Assembly: GCA_002050365.1 (NCBI GenBank)
Contig: MWYZ01000076.1
Location: 1 to 64,000 of the forward strand
Source: Acidobacteria bacterium 28-1
Lineage (GTDB): Bacteria > Acidobacteriota > Blastocatellia > Pyrinomonadales > Pyrinomonadaceae
Length of the DNA stretch: 64,000 nucleotides
Direction of reading: 5' to 3'
Both the position numbers and the translations under genes were made by a program. Below the pieces are notes generated by a model, which did not search any database, was not told the origin of the DNA, and saw only the letters and a list, made by a program, of their open reading frames with translations. Below, piece after piece: positions 1 to 8,466 of the stretch. How positions within the stretch are numbered: the stretch's first letter is position 1; the number at the start of each line of letters is the position of its first letter.

Positions 1-127
1 AATAAAAATTTGAGAAATAAAAACAGTCTGTCAGAATTTCATTTGGGTTTTTATTATTAAATGGAGGAACATACTTGAAAAAACTAAAGGTAGAGATGTT
101 ATTTGATAATTGTCAACAAATTGGCGG
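1..127. repeat. Left arm of a perfect 127-bp inverted repeat
   Basis: Bases 1-127 are the exact reverse complement of 1318-1444. The arm may continue left of the window, because it reaches base 1. It carries a GGAGG at 63-67, a TTG start at 75 and about 17 codons that run in frame into the truncated dehydrogenase. Identity stops abruptly at 127, close to where sugar-dehydrogenase similarity begins. Confidence 0.95.
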
Positions 128-917
128 AACCAGACAGCTTTGGGCGGGCGATGTAGGTCAAGGTCTGCTTGAAGAAGTTGACATTATTGTTAAAGGCGGA
201 AACTATGGCTGGCGCATTATGGAAGGCACGCAATGCACGCCGGGCGTCAACCCGAATTGCACTCCGCCTGCCGGTCATATTCCACCGGTTTTTGAATACT
301 TTAACGCCAACAGCCCGCGCTGTTCGGTGACGGGCGGTTATGTTTATCGCGGAACGCAAGCGACGCTGCCAAACGGCGCATACATTTACGGCGATTTTTG
401 CACAGGCGAAATTCTAATGTGGTTTAATAATCAGCAAATTCTGCTTCTCGACACAACGCGCAACATTTCTTCGTTCGGCGAAGACGAAGACGGCGAAATT
501 TACGTTGTCGGGCTTGGCGGAACGGTAGAAAAAATCGTTACAACGTCAACACCGACGCCGACTCCAACGCCGACTCCGAACCCGACGCCAACACCGACCC
601 CACAGGTTTGCATGCCAACGACTACGGTTAGTGAGGGTGACTTAGCTCCCGGTGGTATCGCTTCCTTTGGAGTGTCGAGTGGACTAGGCTCGGTCACGGT
701 TGACCATGTGAACGCCGGAACCGGTTTGCAATCATTCACGGTGGTCGGTACGCCGACGAATGCGGTAATGATCATTCCGGCATTTACGCCCGGCACGTTC
801 GATCCGGTAACAGCAACCTTCACCAGACCTAATCCGAGTCAACCGGTTGATTTCACCTTACGGGCGGCGAGCACGTATCACGCTATCTTTATTCGCGTGC
901 GGTGTGCTCAGCAATAG
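75..917 (+). pseudogene. Truncated PQQ-type sugar dehydrogenase tail with C-terminal repeat module
   Basis: The reading frame opens with TTG at 75 behind a GGAGG and ends at 917 (280 residues). Residues ~20-160 match the C-terminal end of secreted glucose/sorbosone dehydrogenases (GSDH family), with LWAGDVGQG, a GGNYGWRIMEG segment and a GGYVYRG...GDFCTGEI stretch. The bulk of the six-bladed propeller and any signal peptide are missing. After it comes a Thr-Pro linker (~158-177), then a ~100-residue module beginning and ending with Cys that is also found twice in the protein at 2093-4189. The first ~17 codons come from the inverted-repeat arm and are not GSDH sequence. Either the 5' part was lost by rearrangement or the assembly folds back here. 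A functional enzyme is unlikely. Confidence 0.75.
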
Positions 918-1010
918 TGCAACTGGCGGGTTTAGAGTAGTCAGAAGATTTAGACGGAGCGGATAAGATTGAAGATATTGCGACAGCAAATATCTTCACT
1001 AACTAAAATA

Positions 1011-1070
1011 AAAGGTGGGTGGCTAAAAACCACCTACCTTTTTTGCTGGTTTGAAATAGAAACCAGCAAA
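1011..1070 (+). terminator. Rho-independent terminator plus second hairpin
   Basis: A 12-bp stem (1011-1022 with 1030-1041, one G-U pair) with a CTAAAAA loop is followed by a T run. A second 11-bp stem follows directly (1042-1052 with 1060-1070). It lies ~95 bp after the stop of the truncated dehydrogenase. The same pair recurs at 4315-4374, so gene tails and terminators were copied together. Confidence 0.85.
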
Positions 1071-1317
1071 CATAGTGAACTTTGCGTGTCTTTCCAATTT
1101 GCAAGCCCGAAACAAACTACTTCAACAGCCTTGACCAAGCATATTTTTACGAACAAGCCACGAGGCTTTATCAACAAATAGTAGCAATTTTCGACGCCAC
1201 CGTCGGCTATCGAAATGTGTTGAATAATAGTAAATTTACGCCCGTGAACTCGTCAAAGTTTTTTATGTTTCATTTTTTAACTGGCAAAAATCCATTGACA
1301 AAATCACGCTCCCGAAA
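1071..1317. other. Intergenic stretch inside the inverted repeat, no gene seen
   Basis: An open frame crosses it (1082-1414) but has no ribosome-binding site, runs into the right repeat arm and shows no recognisable family. I see nothing else here. Confidence 0.5.
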
Positions 1318-1444
1318 CCGCCAATTTGTTGACAATTATCAAATAACATCTCTACCTTTAGTTTTTTCAAGTATGTTCCTCCATTTAATAATAAAAACCC
1401 AAATGAAATTCTGACAGACTGTTTTTATTTCTCAAATTTTTATT
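1318..1444. repeat. Right arm of the perfect 127-bp inverted repeat
   Basis: Exact reverse complement of 1-127. Read on the minus strand it also presents GGAGG plus a TTG start pointing inward, opening a short frame of ~35 codons that ends soon after the arm. The spacer between the arms is 1190 bp. Confidence 0.95.
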
Positions 1445-2070
1445 TGTTTGCCCTAATAAAACAAAGTTTTGCCTGTTAAGTAGTCTGATATAGGTAAACA
1501 TAATTGTGAACGACTACTTAGCTACACAAAACGAAGTTTTGCCTTGACAAAACTTTATAATTCATTTACGATTCCCACACTAGATTTTTAAATTCTCCCC
1601 AAGACCTGTATTTTAAGAAGACGTTCGGCTAAACATTCATTAAAAGAAGTTAAACTTTTAGGTTTTTCTTTCCATATTATTGAAATGTGCCTTCAATTAA
1701 CTTTTTAAAGGACTTAAGAATGTTCTGCAACCTCTTTCCAAGTTGGTGAAAGGCATTGCACTATGTCAAACCTATTTGCTTTTTTCCATAACTATGAATT
1801 TCATACTAGAAGTAGAAAATCATGAAAGGAAAATATATTGCTTAGGTTTCTAATAATTATGGCTGTAGTGAGAAAATGTTTCTCATTCGCGGTGTAATTA
1901 TTCCGCTTTTCAACTTTTCAATTCAATCCTTTAAAGGTTAAGTAAATTAATCTATAAACGGAGTTTTTAATAAATTTTTCGCGCGGCAGAGCCGCGAGGT
2001 TTTAAATCGGAAAAATCTTTTTTCCTTATTTCCGTAGCAGAGCTACGGGGAATTAAACCTATAAGGAACG
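1445..2070. other. AT-rich intergenic region with short palindromes, no gene seen
   Basis: About 630 bp without a credible gene. It contains an imperfect direct repeat (AACAAAGTTTTGCCT near 1460 and AACGAAGTTTTGCCT near 1530) and a 9-bp inverted repeat (1477-1485 with 1512-1520). Two strong hairpins with the same AGA loop follow: 1982-1996 (CGCGGC arms) and 2032-2048 (CCGTAGC arms). Confidence 0.6.
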
Positions 2071-2071
2071 A

Positions 2072-2106
2072 TTAAATGGAGTTACAAATTAAATGGAGTT
2101 ACAAAG
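2072..2106 (+). repeat. Tandem 17-bp repeat containing ribosome-binding site
   Basis: TTAAATGGAGTTACAAA occurs twice in tandem just before and across the start of the next gene. Each copy supplies a GGAG and an ATG, so the duplication offers two alternative start arrangements. Confidence 0.8.
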
Positions 2107-4189
2107 TAAACATATGAAGAACAAAAAATTTTTAGCAATATTGCTTAGCGTAACAGCAATGTTGTTTTTATCGGTGATTGCCACAACACAACAAGCACAG
2201 ACCAACCAGACACCGACCAGCTTCAGCGGAAATGCGGCTGGTGTTATTGCCAACGCAAGCGTCCTCGGGACGTTAACTACTAATGTAAGAGTTGCTGAAA
2301 CTGGTGCTCTTCCTGCCGCGGGCGGCTCGCTGCAAGGCGATGTGGCAAATGCTAACATCCAATTGGGCGCATTAGGAACTCTTAGTAGCCTGACGACAGG
2401 AGTCATCCAAACAAGGACTTCGGGCGGCGCGGCTGCCGGAACACCGAATTCGAGCCAATCGAGAGCCACTGTCAATAATCTGAATTTGGCGTTGCTTGGT
2501 GGCTCAATTTTTCCTATTGGCGTTACCGCCACCACTGTGCAGTCGACTACCCTGTGCACATGTGGAGCGAATGGACCGACTTGCAGCGGCGCTACCACAA
2601 TAGAAAACCTGCGGGTCAACGGCGTGGTGGTCGCGGGCGTACTCGCGATGCCTGCGCCTAACACAGTGATAGTAGTTCCCCTGTTAGATGTATTTGGCAC
2701 GCCGATCGGAACAGTAACCCTCACCCTTAACGAACAAATATCTAATGGTCCCGGTGACATTACGGTTAACGCCCTGCGCATTCAGATAGCCGCCCTCGGT
2801 GCGGTTACAACAAACATAATTGTTGCACAGTCGCATTCCGACATTACCTGCGGCGGAGTAACACCGACACCGACGCCGACACCGGTAGCATCGCCGACGC
2901 CGGTAGCAAGTCCGACGCCGAACCCGACGCCGGTGGCAAGTCCGACGCCGAACGCGACGCCGACACCGGTAGCATCGCCGACGCCGACTTCGCAGACTTG
3001 CACGCCAACCACTGAGGTTAGTGAGGGAGACTTAGCTCCCGGTGGTCTGGCTTCCTTTGGAGTGTCGAGTGGACCAGGCTCGGTGACGGTTGACCATGTC
3101 AACGCCGGAACCGGCTTGCAATCATTCACGGTGGTCGGTACGCCGACGAATGCGATAGTGACCATTCCACCATTCACGCCCGGCACGTTCGATCCGGTAA
3201 CAGCAACCTTCACAGTAATTGATCCGAGTCAACCGGTTGATTTCACCTTACGAGCGGCGAGTACGTTTCACTCTATCTTTATTCGCGTGCGGTGTGCTCC
3301 GACGGTTTGCACGCCAACCGCTACGGTTAGTGAGGGTGACCTATTTCCCGGTGGTATCCCTTCCTTTGGAGTGTCGAGTGGACCAAACTCGGTCACGGTT
3401 GATCATGTCAACGCCGGAACCGGATTGCAATCATTCACGGTGGTCGGTACGCCGACGAATGCGATAGTGACCATTCCACCGTTCACGCCCGGCACGTTCG
3501 ACCCGGTAACGGCAACCTTCACCATCATCAATCCGAATCTACCGGTTGATTTCACCCTACGGGCGGCGAGTACGTTTCACTCTATCTTTATTCGCGTGCA
3601 GTGTGGTGGTACGCAGACTCTCAACACTTTCAGCGGACGGGCGACTGCCGTCAATGCGACCCTTGCGGGAATAAATGCGACGCTTGTCGACACGGGTCCT
3701 CTCCCACCCGCGGGCGGCTCGATTGTCGCACCACCATTGTTGTCAGCTAGTGTTCTGAATGGCGCGCTTACAACCGGGCTTCTCAATGCAAATACTCAGG
3801 GTTTTGGGGACCAGAGCCGGTCGCAAGCCACTGTCGAAAATTTCATTTTGAATGTTGGTGGCAACACCTTTACCGGCGTCCTTGTTGCGACGAGTTCCCA
3901 ATGCACGTGTAGAGTGGGTGGACCGGTTTGCGAGGGAGGTGTGATGATAGCCATCCTCCGCATCAACGGTGTCCAAATCCCGATAGCGGGTGTTAATCAA
4001 ACGGTTAACCTGCCGACTGGTGGATCGGTCGTCATAAACGAACAGATTCGAACCGGTTCAGGGAATTCCGTGGGACTGACGGTCAACGGTGTGCGCATCT
4101 TCATCCCGTCGGTTATTCCTGGAACACCAGCAGTGGCGGATGTTACTCTCGCCCAGGCGCACTCGGACATCGTCTGCGCGACTCAATAG
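2093..4189 (+). CDS. Secreted multi-domain 'choice-of-anchor P' protein
   Basis: 698 residues from ATG 2093 (GGAG 11 bases upstream). ATG 2114 is an alternative that gives a tighter signal peptide. Residues ~8-36 are an export signal (basic start, hydrophobic core, then AQT). Residues ~40-255 and ~505-698 are two related beta-rich domains of the 'choice-of-anchor P' kind, each with paired cysteines and ending in an AHSDI/SHSDI-C signature. Between them lie a Pro-Thr-Val-Ala-Ser linker (~256-298) and two tandem 103-residue modules (~300-400 and ~403-503), each bounded by cysteines. These modules are also present in the truncated dehydrogenase at 75-917. It is probably an exported surface or matrix protein. 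The ligand is unknown and no enzymatic motif is visible. Confidence 0.85.
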   Translation: MELQSKHMKNKKFLAILLSVTAMLFLSVIATTQQAQTNQTPTSFSGNAAGVIANASVLGTLTTNVRVAETGALPAAGGSLQGDVANANIQLGALGTLSSLTTGVIQTRTSGGAAAGTPNSSQSRATVNNLNLALLGGSIFPIGVTATTVQSTTLCTCGANGPTCSGATTIENLRVNGVVVAGVLAMPAPNTVIVVPLLDVFGTPIGTVTLTLNEQISNGPGDITVNALRIQIAALGAVTTNIIVAQSHSDITCGGVTPTPTPTPVASPTPVASPTPNPTPVASPTPNATPTPVASPTPTSQTCTPTTEVSEGDLAPGGLASFGVSSGPGSVTVDHVNAGTGLQSFTVVGTPTNAIVTIPPFTPGTFDPVTATFTVIDPSQPVDFTLRAASTFHSIFIRVRCAPTVCTPTATVSEGDLFPGGIPSFGVSSGPNSVTVDHVNAGTGLQSFTVVGTPTNAIVTIPPFTPGTFDPVTATFTIINPNLPVDFTLRAASTFHSIFIRVQCGGTQTLNTFSGRATAVNATLAGINATLVDTGPLPPAGGSIVAPPLLSASVLNGALTTGLLNANTQGFGDQSRSQATVENFILNVGGNTFTGVLVATSSQCTCRVGGPVCEGGVMIAILRINGVQIPIAGVNQTVNLPTGGSVVINEQIRTGSGNSVGLTVNGVRIFIPSVIPGTPAVADVTLAQAHSDIVCATQ
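2999..3606 (+). repeat. Two tandem 309-bp coding repeats
   Basis: The conserved GTTAGTGAGGG landmark recurs at 3017 and 3326, a 309-bp (103-codon) period. The same unit occurs once more at ~607-912. The copies are highly similar at the DNA level, pointing to recent duplication or gene conversion. Confidence 0.85.
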
Positions 4190-4314
4190 TGCAGCAGGCG
4201 AGTGTAGAGTAGTCGGATGGGAAGACGCAAATGCTGATTCCGCTTCGGAAGATTTAGACGGAGCGGGAAGAACTGAAGATATTGCGACAGCAAATATTTT
4301 CACTAACTAAAATA

Positions 4315-4374
4315 AAAGGTGGGTGGCTAAAAACCACCCACCTTTTTTGCTGGTTTGAAATCAAAACCAGCAAA
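4315..4374 (+). terminator. Rho-independent terminator plus second hairpin (copy 2)
   Basis: Perfect 12-bp stem (4315-4326 with 4334-4345) and T run, then an 11-bp stem hairpin. It is a near copy of 1011-1070, including flanking sequence, and ends the gene at 2093-4189. Confidence 0.85.
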
Positions 4375-5005
4375 CATAGTGAACTTTGCGTGTCTTTCCA
4401 ATTTTCAATCTCGAAACAAACTACTCCAAACTTTTCAGCGTATCATTTAGATTGGCGGCAATGGACGTTATTCCTCTTTTGTTTTTAGAAAATAATCGAG
4501 ACGATGTCGAATAACAAATAATCAAATACGAAACTTTATGATAAAAGAAGAAACTTGGATGTGCGGTAACACACAAAAGTCAAACATCAAAAACATAAAT
4601 CCGAGATAAGAATTTGGTTTGAATTTTATCACGCGCCAAACACACAAGCATCAGTAAAATATTAGCTTAAAATCCTTTTTGCGCTATGGTTGTGATTTAC
4701 AAAACGCTTTTTTATTTAGCTAAAAAACAGCCAAAAAAATAATAATAGAAGTGTATCAGCGCACCGACAGCCGCTTTTTAATCGGGTAAATTAAATCTAA
4801 GCCTAAGTTATTGAATGAAAATTGAGTGCCTTTCCAAACTCGCATTCAGATAACACTCCTGTGTTAACCAAATTCTAATGGCGGAGGCTTTTTGACAATT
4901 GTCGCCTCTAAATGATAGCCAACGCTATGTTTGAAGGACGGCTTTCCGGTTTAAGTCAGCCGTCCTTCGTTTTTTTAACTTGCTGTTTGATTTTAGAGTT
5001 TGGGA
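4375..5005. other. AT-rich intergenic region, no protein gene seen
   Basis: About 630 bp with no supported protein gene. The first ~60 bp continue the copied tail of the first locus. The remainder is AT-rich and ends in a strong terminator (4933-4976) that has no obvious gene in front of it, so a small RNA is possible but unproven. Confidence 0.5.
4933..4976 (+). terminator. Orphan rho-independent terminator
   Basis: An 11-bp perfect stem (4933-4943 with 4958-4968) is followed by GTTTTTTTT-like sequence. No coding region ends just upstream on this strand; the nearest plus-strand gene already has its own terminator at 4315. It may end a non-coding transcript. Confidence 0.75.
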
Positions 5006-5179
5006 ATGAAGAGAGTTTTGTATGAAATTGATTTTATTTTCGCTGTATTACTGCAAATTGCAATTGAGCGTGAGTCTCGGCTTTTACCATACTTCTCATC
5101 CGTTGGACATAAATTGGCGGTGGCGTTTTTGGCTGCACAGAAATCAAGCCCGGTGTATTCGTTGATTTTAAAAGGTTAG
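5006..5179 (+). CDS. Possible 57-residue hypothetical protein
   Basis: Open frame from ATG 5006 to TAG 5177-5179. Preceded by a weak purine tract only. The sequence is mixed, partly hydrophobic, with no recognised family. It ends 2 bp before the next small frame, which is the main reason to list it. Confidence 0.3.
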   Translation: MKRVLYEIDFIFAVLLQIAIERESRLLPYFSSVGHKLAVAFLAAQKSSPVYSLILKG

Positions 5180-5181
5180 AT

Positions 5182-5346
5182 ATGAATATGATTTTATTTT
5201 TGGCGGCGGGCGCAGTTGCTTATCTGGTCAAACCTTATTTCGGCGACCTCGCCGCAACCATTTTACAAATCAAAACCACGGGAAAACCTCCGTTATTAAC
5301 CCCCTGGATTTCACCTTTTTATCGCCCGCGACGAATCGCCGCTTAA
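5182..5346 (+). CDS. Possible 54-residue single-pass membrane protein
   Basis: ATG 5182 to TAA 5344-5346. The N-terminus (MNMILFLAAGAVAYLV) is a good membrane segment and the C-terminus is Pro/Arg-rich (PFYRPRRIAA). An AAAGG precedes the start. No family recognised. It lies 67 bp upstream of the DUF4912 gene in the same direction and could be co-transcribed. Confidence 0.4.
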   Translation: MNMILFLAAGAVAYLVKPYFGDLAATILQIKTTGKPPLLTPWISPFYRPRRIAA

Positions 5347-5413
5347 ACTGCGCCTTGAACTTTGACTGTTAAAACCACATAATCGTTCATATGCTTTTCA
5401 AAGCGAACAAATT

Positions 5414-6484
5414 ATGAACGAACAAGATTTAGAAACAACCGATATAAAAACGTCTTCCAAAACTGAAACCGAATTTTTGACGGTCGAGAAACCGATTGAG
5501 AAAAAGTTTTCGCTCGACGATTTCAAGATTGACTCGACGGTAGATGTTTCCAGCCCAACGCGCAAGCCGATTGTTGAATTGGAAACACAAGACGCAGAAG
5601 CTGTATTAGTAGAAACCGAACCCGAACTTGAGCAATCGGAAGTTTTCAAAGAATTGTCTGAGCCGAAATTGCCCGAACTTAGCAGAGAAAATCGGGCGCG
5701 TCTGCAGATGCAGTCGCCGACGAAAATTTATTTTTACTGGCGGGTCAAAACAAATCCGTTTCAAACTTTGAATCGTGTTTTCGGAAATCAAACAAATTAT
5801 ACGTTGGTTGCCAAACTCGTCAATCAAATAACCGAGCGCGAGGAACTTTTTCCCGTCGAAGCGGAAGGCTCGACGTGGTTTGATGTTGATGCGGATTCAA
5901 CCTATCGCGCCGAAATCGGATTTTACGCCACGAATCGTCCGTTTGTCCGCGTGATGTTTTCCAATGTACTGGAAACTCCGCGCAAAAACCCAAGCCCGCG
6001 CCGCGATTACTCAGAGAATTTCTCCGTCTCCGCCAATCAGTTCGCTGAAGTCTTGGATGTTTCGGGATTTCAGCAGGACGCTTTTGAAGTTGCGCTGGCA
6101 GGCGATGACGTCGAATTTGCTGACAATGCAACACAAGCTGCTTTTTCGCAAATCATCAGCGCACCGAGAAAAGATTTTGATACGAACAAATCAAGCGAGA
6201 TACGTTTCGTTTTACTGGCGTTGGCATCGGGCTATACGCTGGAAAATTTGCGCGAACACATCAGCCCAAGCCTTTTCACAGTTCTTCAAGGAAACGCAGA
6301 AAATTTAAGCGCGGAGAAAGCGTTGTCAGCTTTGCAGAAAAACTTCGGCGTGTCTGTAGATGAAACCGTCGAGGAAGAAACTTTTACGCCGACGGTTTTC
6401 GGCGCAAGTTTGATAAACTTCCCGCGAATTTCAAAAAGAAAAGCTTTGCCGAAATTTTCGCCGATAAGTTCATTTCGATTTTAG
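5414..6484 (+). CDS. DUF4912-domain protein
   Basis: 356 residues. Residues ~1-85 are acidic and low-complexity. Residues ~95-210 match the DUF4912 pattern: a segment IYFYWRV, an aromatic/charged middle, and a TYRAEIGFY...NRPFVRV end. The C-terminal ~140 residues are not recognised. DUF4912 is commonly found beside or fused to GH57-type (DUF1957) glucan enzymes, and here the GH57 enzyme is the next gene. That suggests a role in alpha-glucan metabolism, possibly carbohydrate binding; this is inference from context. No clear ribosome-binding site. Confidence 0.75.
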   Translation: MNEQDLETTDIKTSSKTETEFLTVEKPIEKKFSLDDFKIDSTVDVSSPTRKPIVELETQDAEAVLVETEPELEQSEVFKELSEPKLPELSRENRARLQMQSPTKIYFYWRVKTNPFQTLNRVFGNQTNYTLVAKLVNQITEREELFPVEAEGSTWFDVDADSTYRAEIGFYATNRPFVRVMFSNVLETPRKNPSPRRDYSENFSVSANQFAEVLDVSGFQQDAFEVALAGDDVEFADNATQAAFSQIISAPRKDFDTNKSSEIRFVLLALASGYTLENLREHISPSLFTVLQGNAENLSAEKALSALQKNFGVSVDETVEEETFTPTVFGASLINFPRISKRKALPKFSPISSFRF

Positions 6485-6634
6485 ATTTTAGATTTTAGAT
6501 TAAATTAAAAGAGGCTGATGATTTTTTAAAATACTCAAATGTGTTTTAGATTTTTCTCTTTATCAATTTGTCAATCAGCATTATATCTTCTCTTTCAAAT
6601 CCAAAATCCAAAATCTAAAATCCAAAATCCAAAT
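6479..6634. repeat. Inverted simple-repeat spacer
   Basis: TTTTAGATTTTAGATT units at 6481-6504 are mirrored by CCAAAATCTAAAATCC units at 6598-6632, able to pair. A frame reading through them would add 32 spurious residues to the next protein, so the real start is after them. Confidence 0.7.
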
Positions 6635-8233
6635 ATGCCCGTCGGATATTTCAGCTTAATTCTACACGCGCATCTGCCGTTTGTGCGGCATCCCGAATAT
6701 CCAGAGTTTCTCGAAGAAGATTGGCTCTTTGAGGCAATTACGGAAGTGTATCTGCCGCTGATCTTCATCTTTCAAAATCTGCACGAGTCGGGTGCGAAAC
6801 CGCGCCTGGCGATGAACATTTCGCCGCCGCTGTGTGAGATGTTGGCGGACAAACTGCTTGAAACCCGTTACACGCGGCATCTCGAAAATTTATTTGAATT
6901 ATCTAAAAAAGAACTTGAAAGAGTCAACCGCCAAGAGCCGCAATTCTTCGCGGTTGTCAAGATGTATGTTGATAATTTGGGCGCGTCGCTTAACTTATGG
7001 AACAATAAATACGGGCGAAATCTTATCAACGCTTTCCGCGAGCTTCAAGAAGAAGGCGTTTTAGAAATTATCACTTGCGGCGCAACGCACGGTTTTCTGC
7101 CGCTTATTTCTACTACGGAAGCACGCCGCGCTCAAATTCAAATCGCCGTTGAAAATTATCGCAAACATTTCGGCGGAACTCCGCGCGGCATTTGGCTTCC
7201 CGAATGCGCTTACGAAGCGGGAATCGAAACGCTTTTGAAAGAAGCGGGAATCGAATATTTTATCGGCGATTCGCACGCGATTCTTTACGGCGAACCGCGC
7301 CCGCGTTACGGCGTTCACGCGCCCGTCGTGTGTCCAAACGGCGTGGCGGTTTTTGCCCGCGATGTCGAAACGAGCGAACAAGTTTGGAGCGCGGAAGTCG
7401 GTTATCCGGGCAATGCTGCATATCGGGAATTTTACCGCGATGTCGGTTGGGATTTGCCGCTCGAATACTTGAAACCACATCTGCACAAAGACGGAACGCG
7501 GCGGCATTTAGGTTTGAAATACTACCGAATTTCGGGGCGCGAAATTCCGACCGGTGACAAACAACCTTACGTTCCGAATTGGGCACATGCAAAAACCGCC
7601 GAAGACGCAACGGATTTTGTCGGCAAACGCATCAGGCAAGCCCACAAACTCCGCGAAACTTTTGAAGGACATCCGCCGCTTGTTACCGCGCCTTACGATG
7701 CCGAACTCTACGGGCATTGGTGGTTTGAAGGTCCCCAATTTCTTGATTTTCTGTTCCGTGAACTGCACTATAAAAAAGATTTAATTGAACCGATTACGCC
7801 CGGCGATTTTCTCGACGCGAGGATTCCAATTCAAATCCAGCAGCCGTCAGCTTCGAGTTGGGGCGCAAACGGATATTACAAAGTCTGGCTCAACGAAAAC
7901 AATTCGTGGATGTATCCGTATCAGCACGACGCGGAACGGCGAATGACCGAATTAGCAAATAGGTTTAATGAGCCGACGGAAATTGAGCGTCGAGTTTTGA
8001 ATCAATCAGCACGTGAATTATTACTGGCTCAGTCGAGCGATTGGGCGTTTCAGATTTACCAAGGCACAACCGTCCAGTATTCTTCCAACCGCTTCAAAGC
8101 GCACATTCACCGCTTCAATCTTTTAGCGACGGCTTTGGAAAGCGGTGACATCAACGAAGAGCTCTTAACGGAAATTGAAACCCGCGACAATATTTTCGCC
8201 GAGATTGATTTTCGGACTTATCGAAGTTATTGA
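6635..8233 (+). CDS. GH57 1,4-alpha-glucan branching enzyme
   Basis: 532 residues from ATG 6635 (the longer frame from 6539 only translates intergenic repeats). It begins with the family's FSLILHAHLPFVRHPE motif. The putative nucleophile is E190 in IWLPECAYEAG and the acid/base is D356 in APYDAELYGHWW. These positions match those expected for the Thermus-type GH57 branching enzyme, and a DUF1957 C-terminal helical part follows (~400-532). It transfers alpha-1,4 chains to alpha-1,6 positions in cytoplasmic glycogen. It follows the DUF4912 gene, and its stop overlaps the next start (TGATG). Confidence 0.88.
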   Translation: MPVGYFSLILHAHLPFVRHPEYPEFLEEDWLFEAITEVYLPLIFIFQNLHESGAKPRLAMNISPPLCEMLADKLLETRYTRHLENLFELSKKELERVNRQEPQFFAVVKMYVDNLGASLNLWNNKYGRNLINAFRELQEEGVLEIITCGATHGFLPLISTTEARRAQIQIAVENYRKHFGGTPRGIWLPECAYEAGIETLLKEAGIEYFIGDSHAILYGEPRPRYGVHAPVVCPNGVAVFARDVETSEQVWSAEVGYPGNAAYREFYRDVGWDLPLEYLKPHLHKDGTRRHLGLKYYRISGREIPTGDKQPYVPNWAHAKTAEDATDFVGKRIRQAHKLRETFEGHPPLVTAPYDAELYGHWWFEGPQFLDFLFRELHYKKDLIEPITPGDFLDARIPIQIQQPSASSWGANGYYKVWLNENNSWMYPYQHDAERRMTELANRFNEPTEIERRVLNQSARELLLAQSSDWAFQIYQGTTVQYSSNRFKAHIHRFNLLATALESGDINEELLTEIETRDNIFAEIDFRTYRSY

Positions 8234-8466
8234 TGAACAAACAAAAACTAGAAGAAAAACTTGATAATTTAGCCGTGAATAAAAATTTCTATTCGCTTAA
8301 TGGCAATTTATTGCCAGATAGAGTTATTCTTTATAATTCTTATGATAAGTGGTTTGTGTTTTATTTTGACGAAAGAGGAAACAGAAACGAAGAACAAATT
8401 TTTAATTTCGAGAATGAAGCCTGCCAATACATCTATAATTATTTCAAAAAATCGGAGAACTTTTAA
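8233..8466 (+). CDS. Small hypothetical protein, AT-rich
   Basis: 77 residues, from ATG 8233 (overlapping the previous stop) to TAA 8464-8466 (overlapping the next ATG). It is rich in Tyr, Phe, Asn and Glu, with no membrane segment or recognised motif. Base composition is much more AT-rich than either neighbour, and the gene is wedged between two housekeeping-type genes with one-base overlaps on both sides. Function unknown; translational coupling is likely. Confidence 0.6.
   Translation: MNKQKLEEKLDNLAVNKNFYSLNGNLLPDRVILYNSYDKWFVFYFDERGNRNEEQIFNFENEACQYIYNYFKKSENF

Noticed and set aside
969-1181. Open frame of 70 codons after the truncated dehydrogenase
   Set aside because: It reads straight through the double-hairpin terminator, has no ribosome-binding site, and its copy at 4282 has the same origin.
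1082-1414. 110-codon frame ending in the right inverted-repeat arm
   Set aside because: No start signal and no family; about a third of it is repeat arm read backwards.
1738-1762. Possible sigma-54 promoter (TTGG...TTGCA)
   Set aside because: GG to GC spacing is 11 rather than the required 10, and it is over 300 bp from the next start.
2840-3000. Dense short repeats, considered as a CRISPR-like array
   Set aside because: They are in-frame Pro-Thr-Val-Ala-Ser codon repeats with no spacers; a protein linker.
6539-6634. Longer N-terminus for the GH57 enzyme
   Set aside because: The extra residues translate intergenic AAAATCC repeats; the family start is at 6635.
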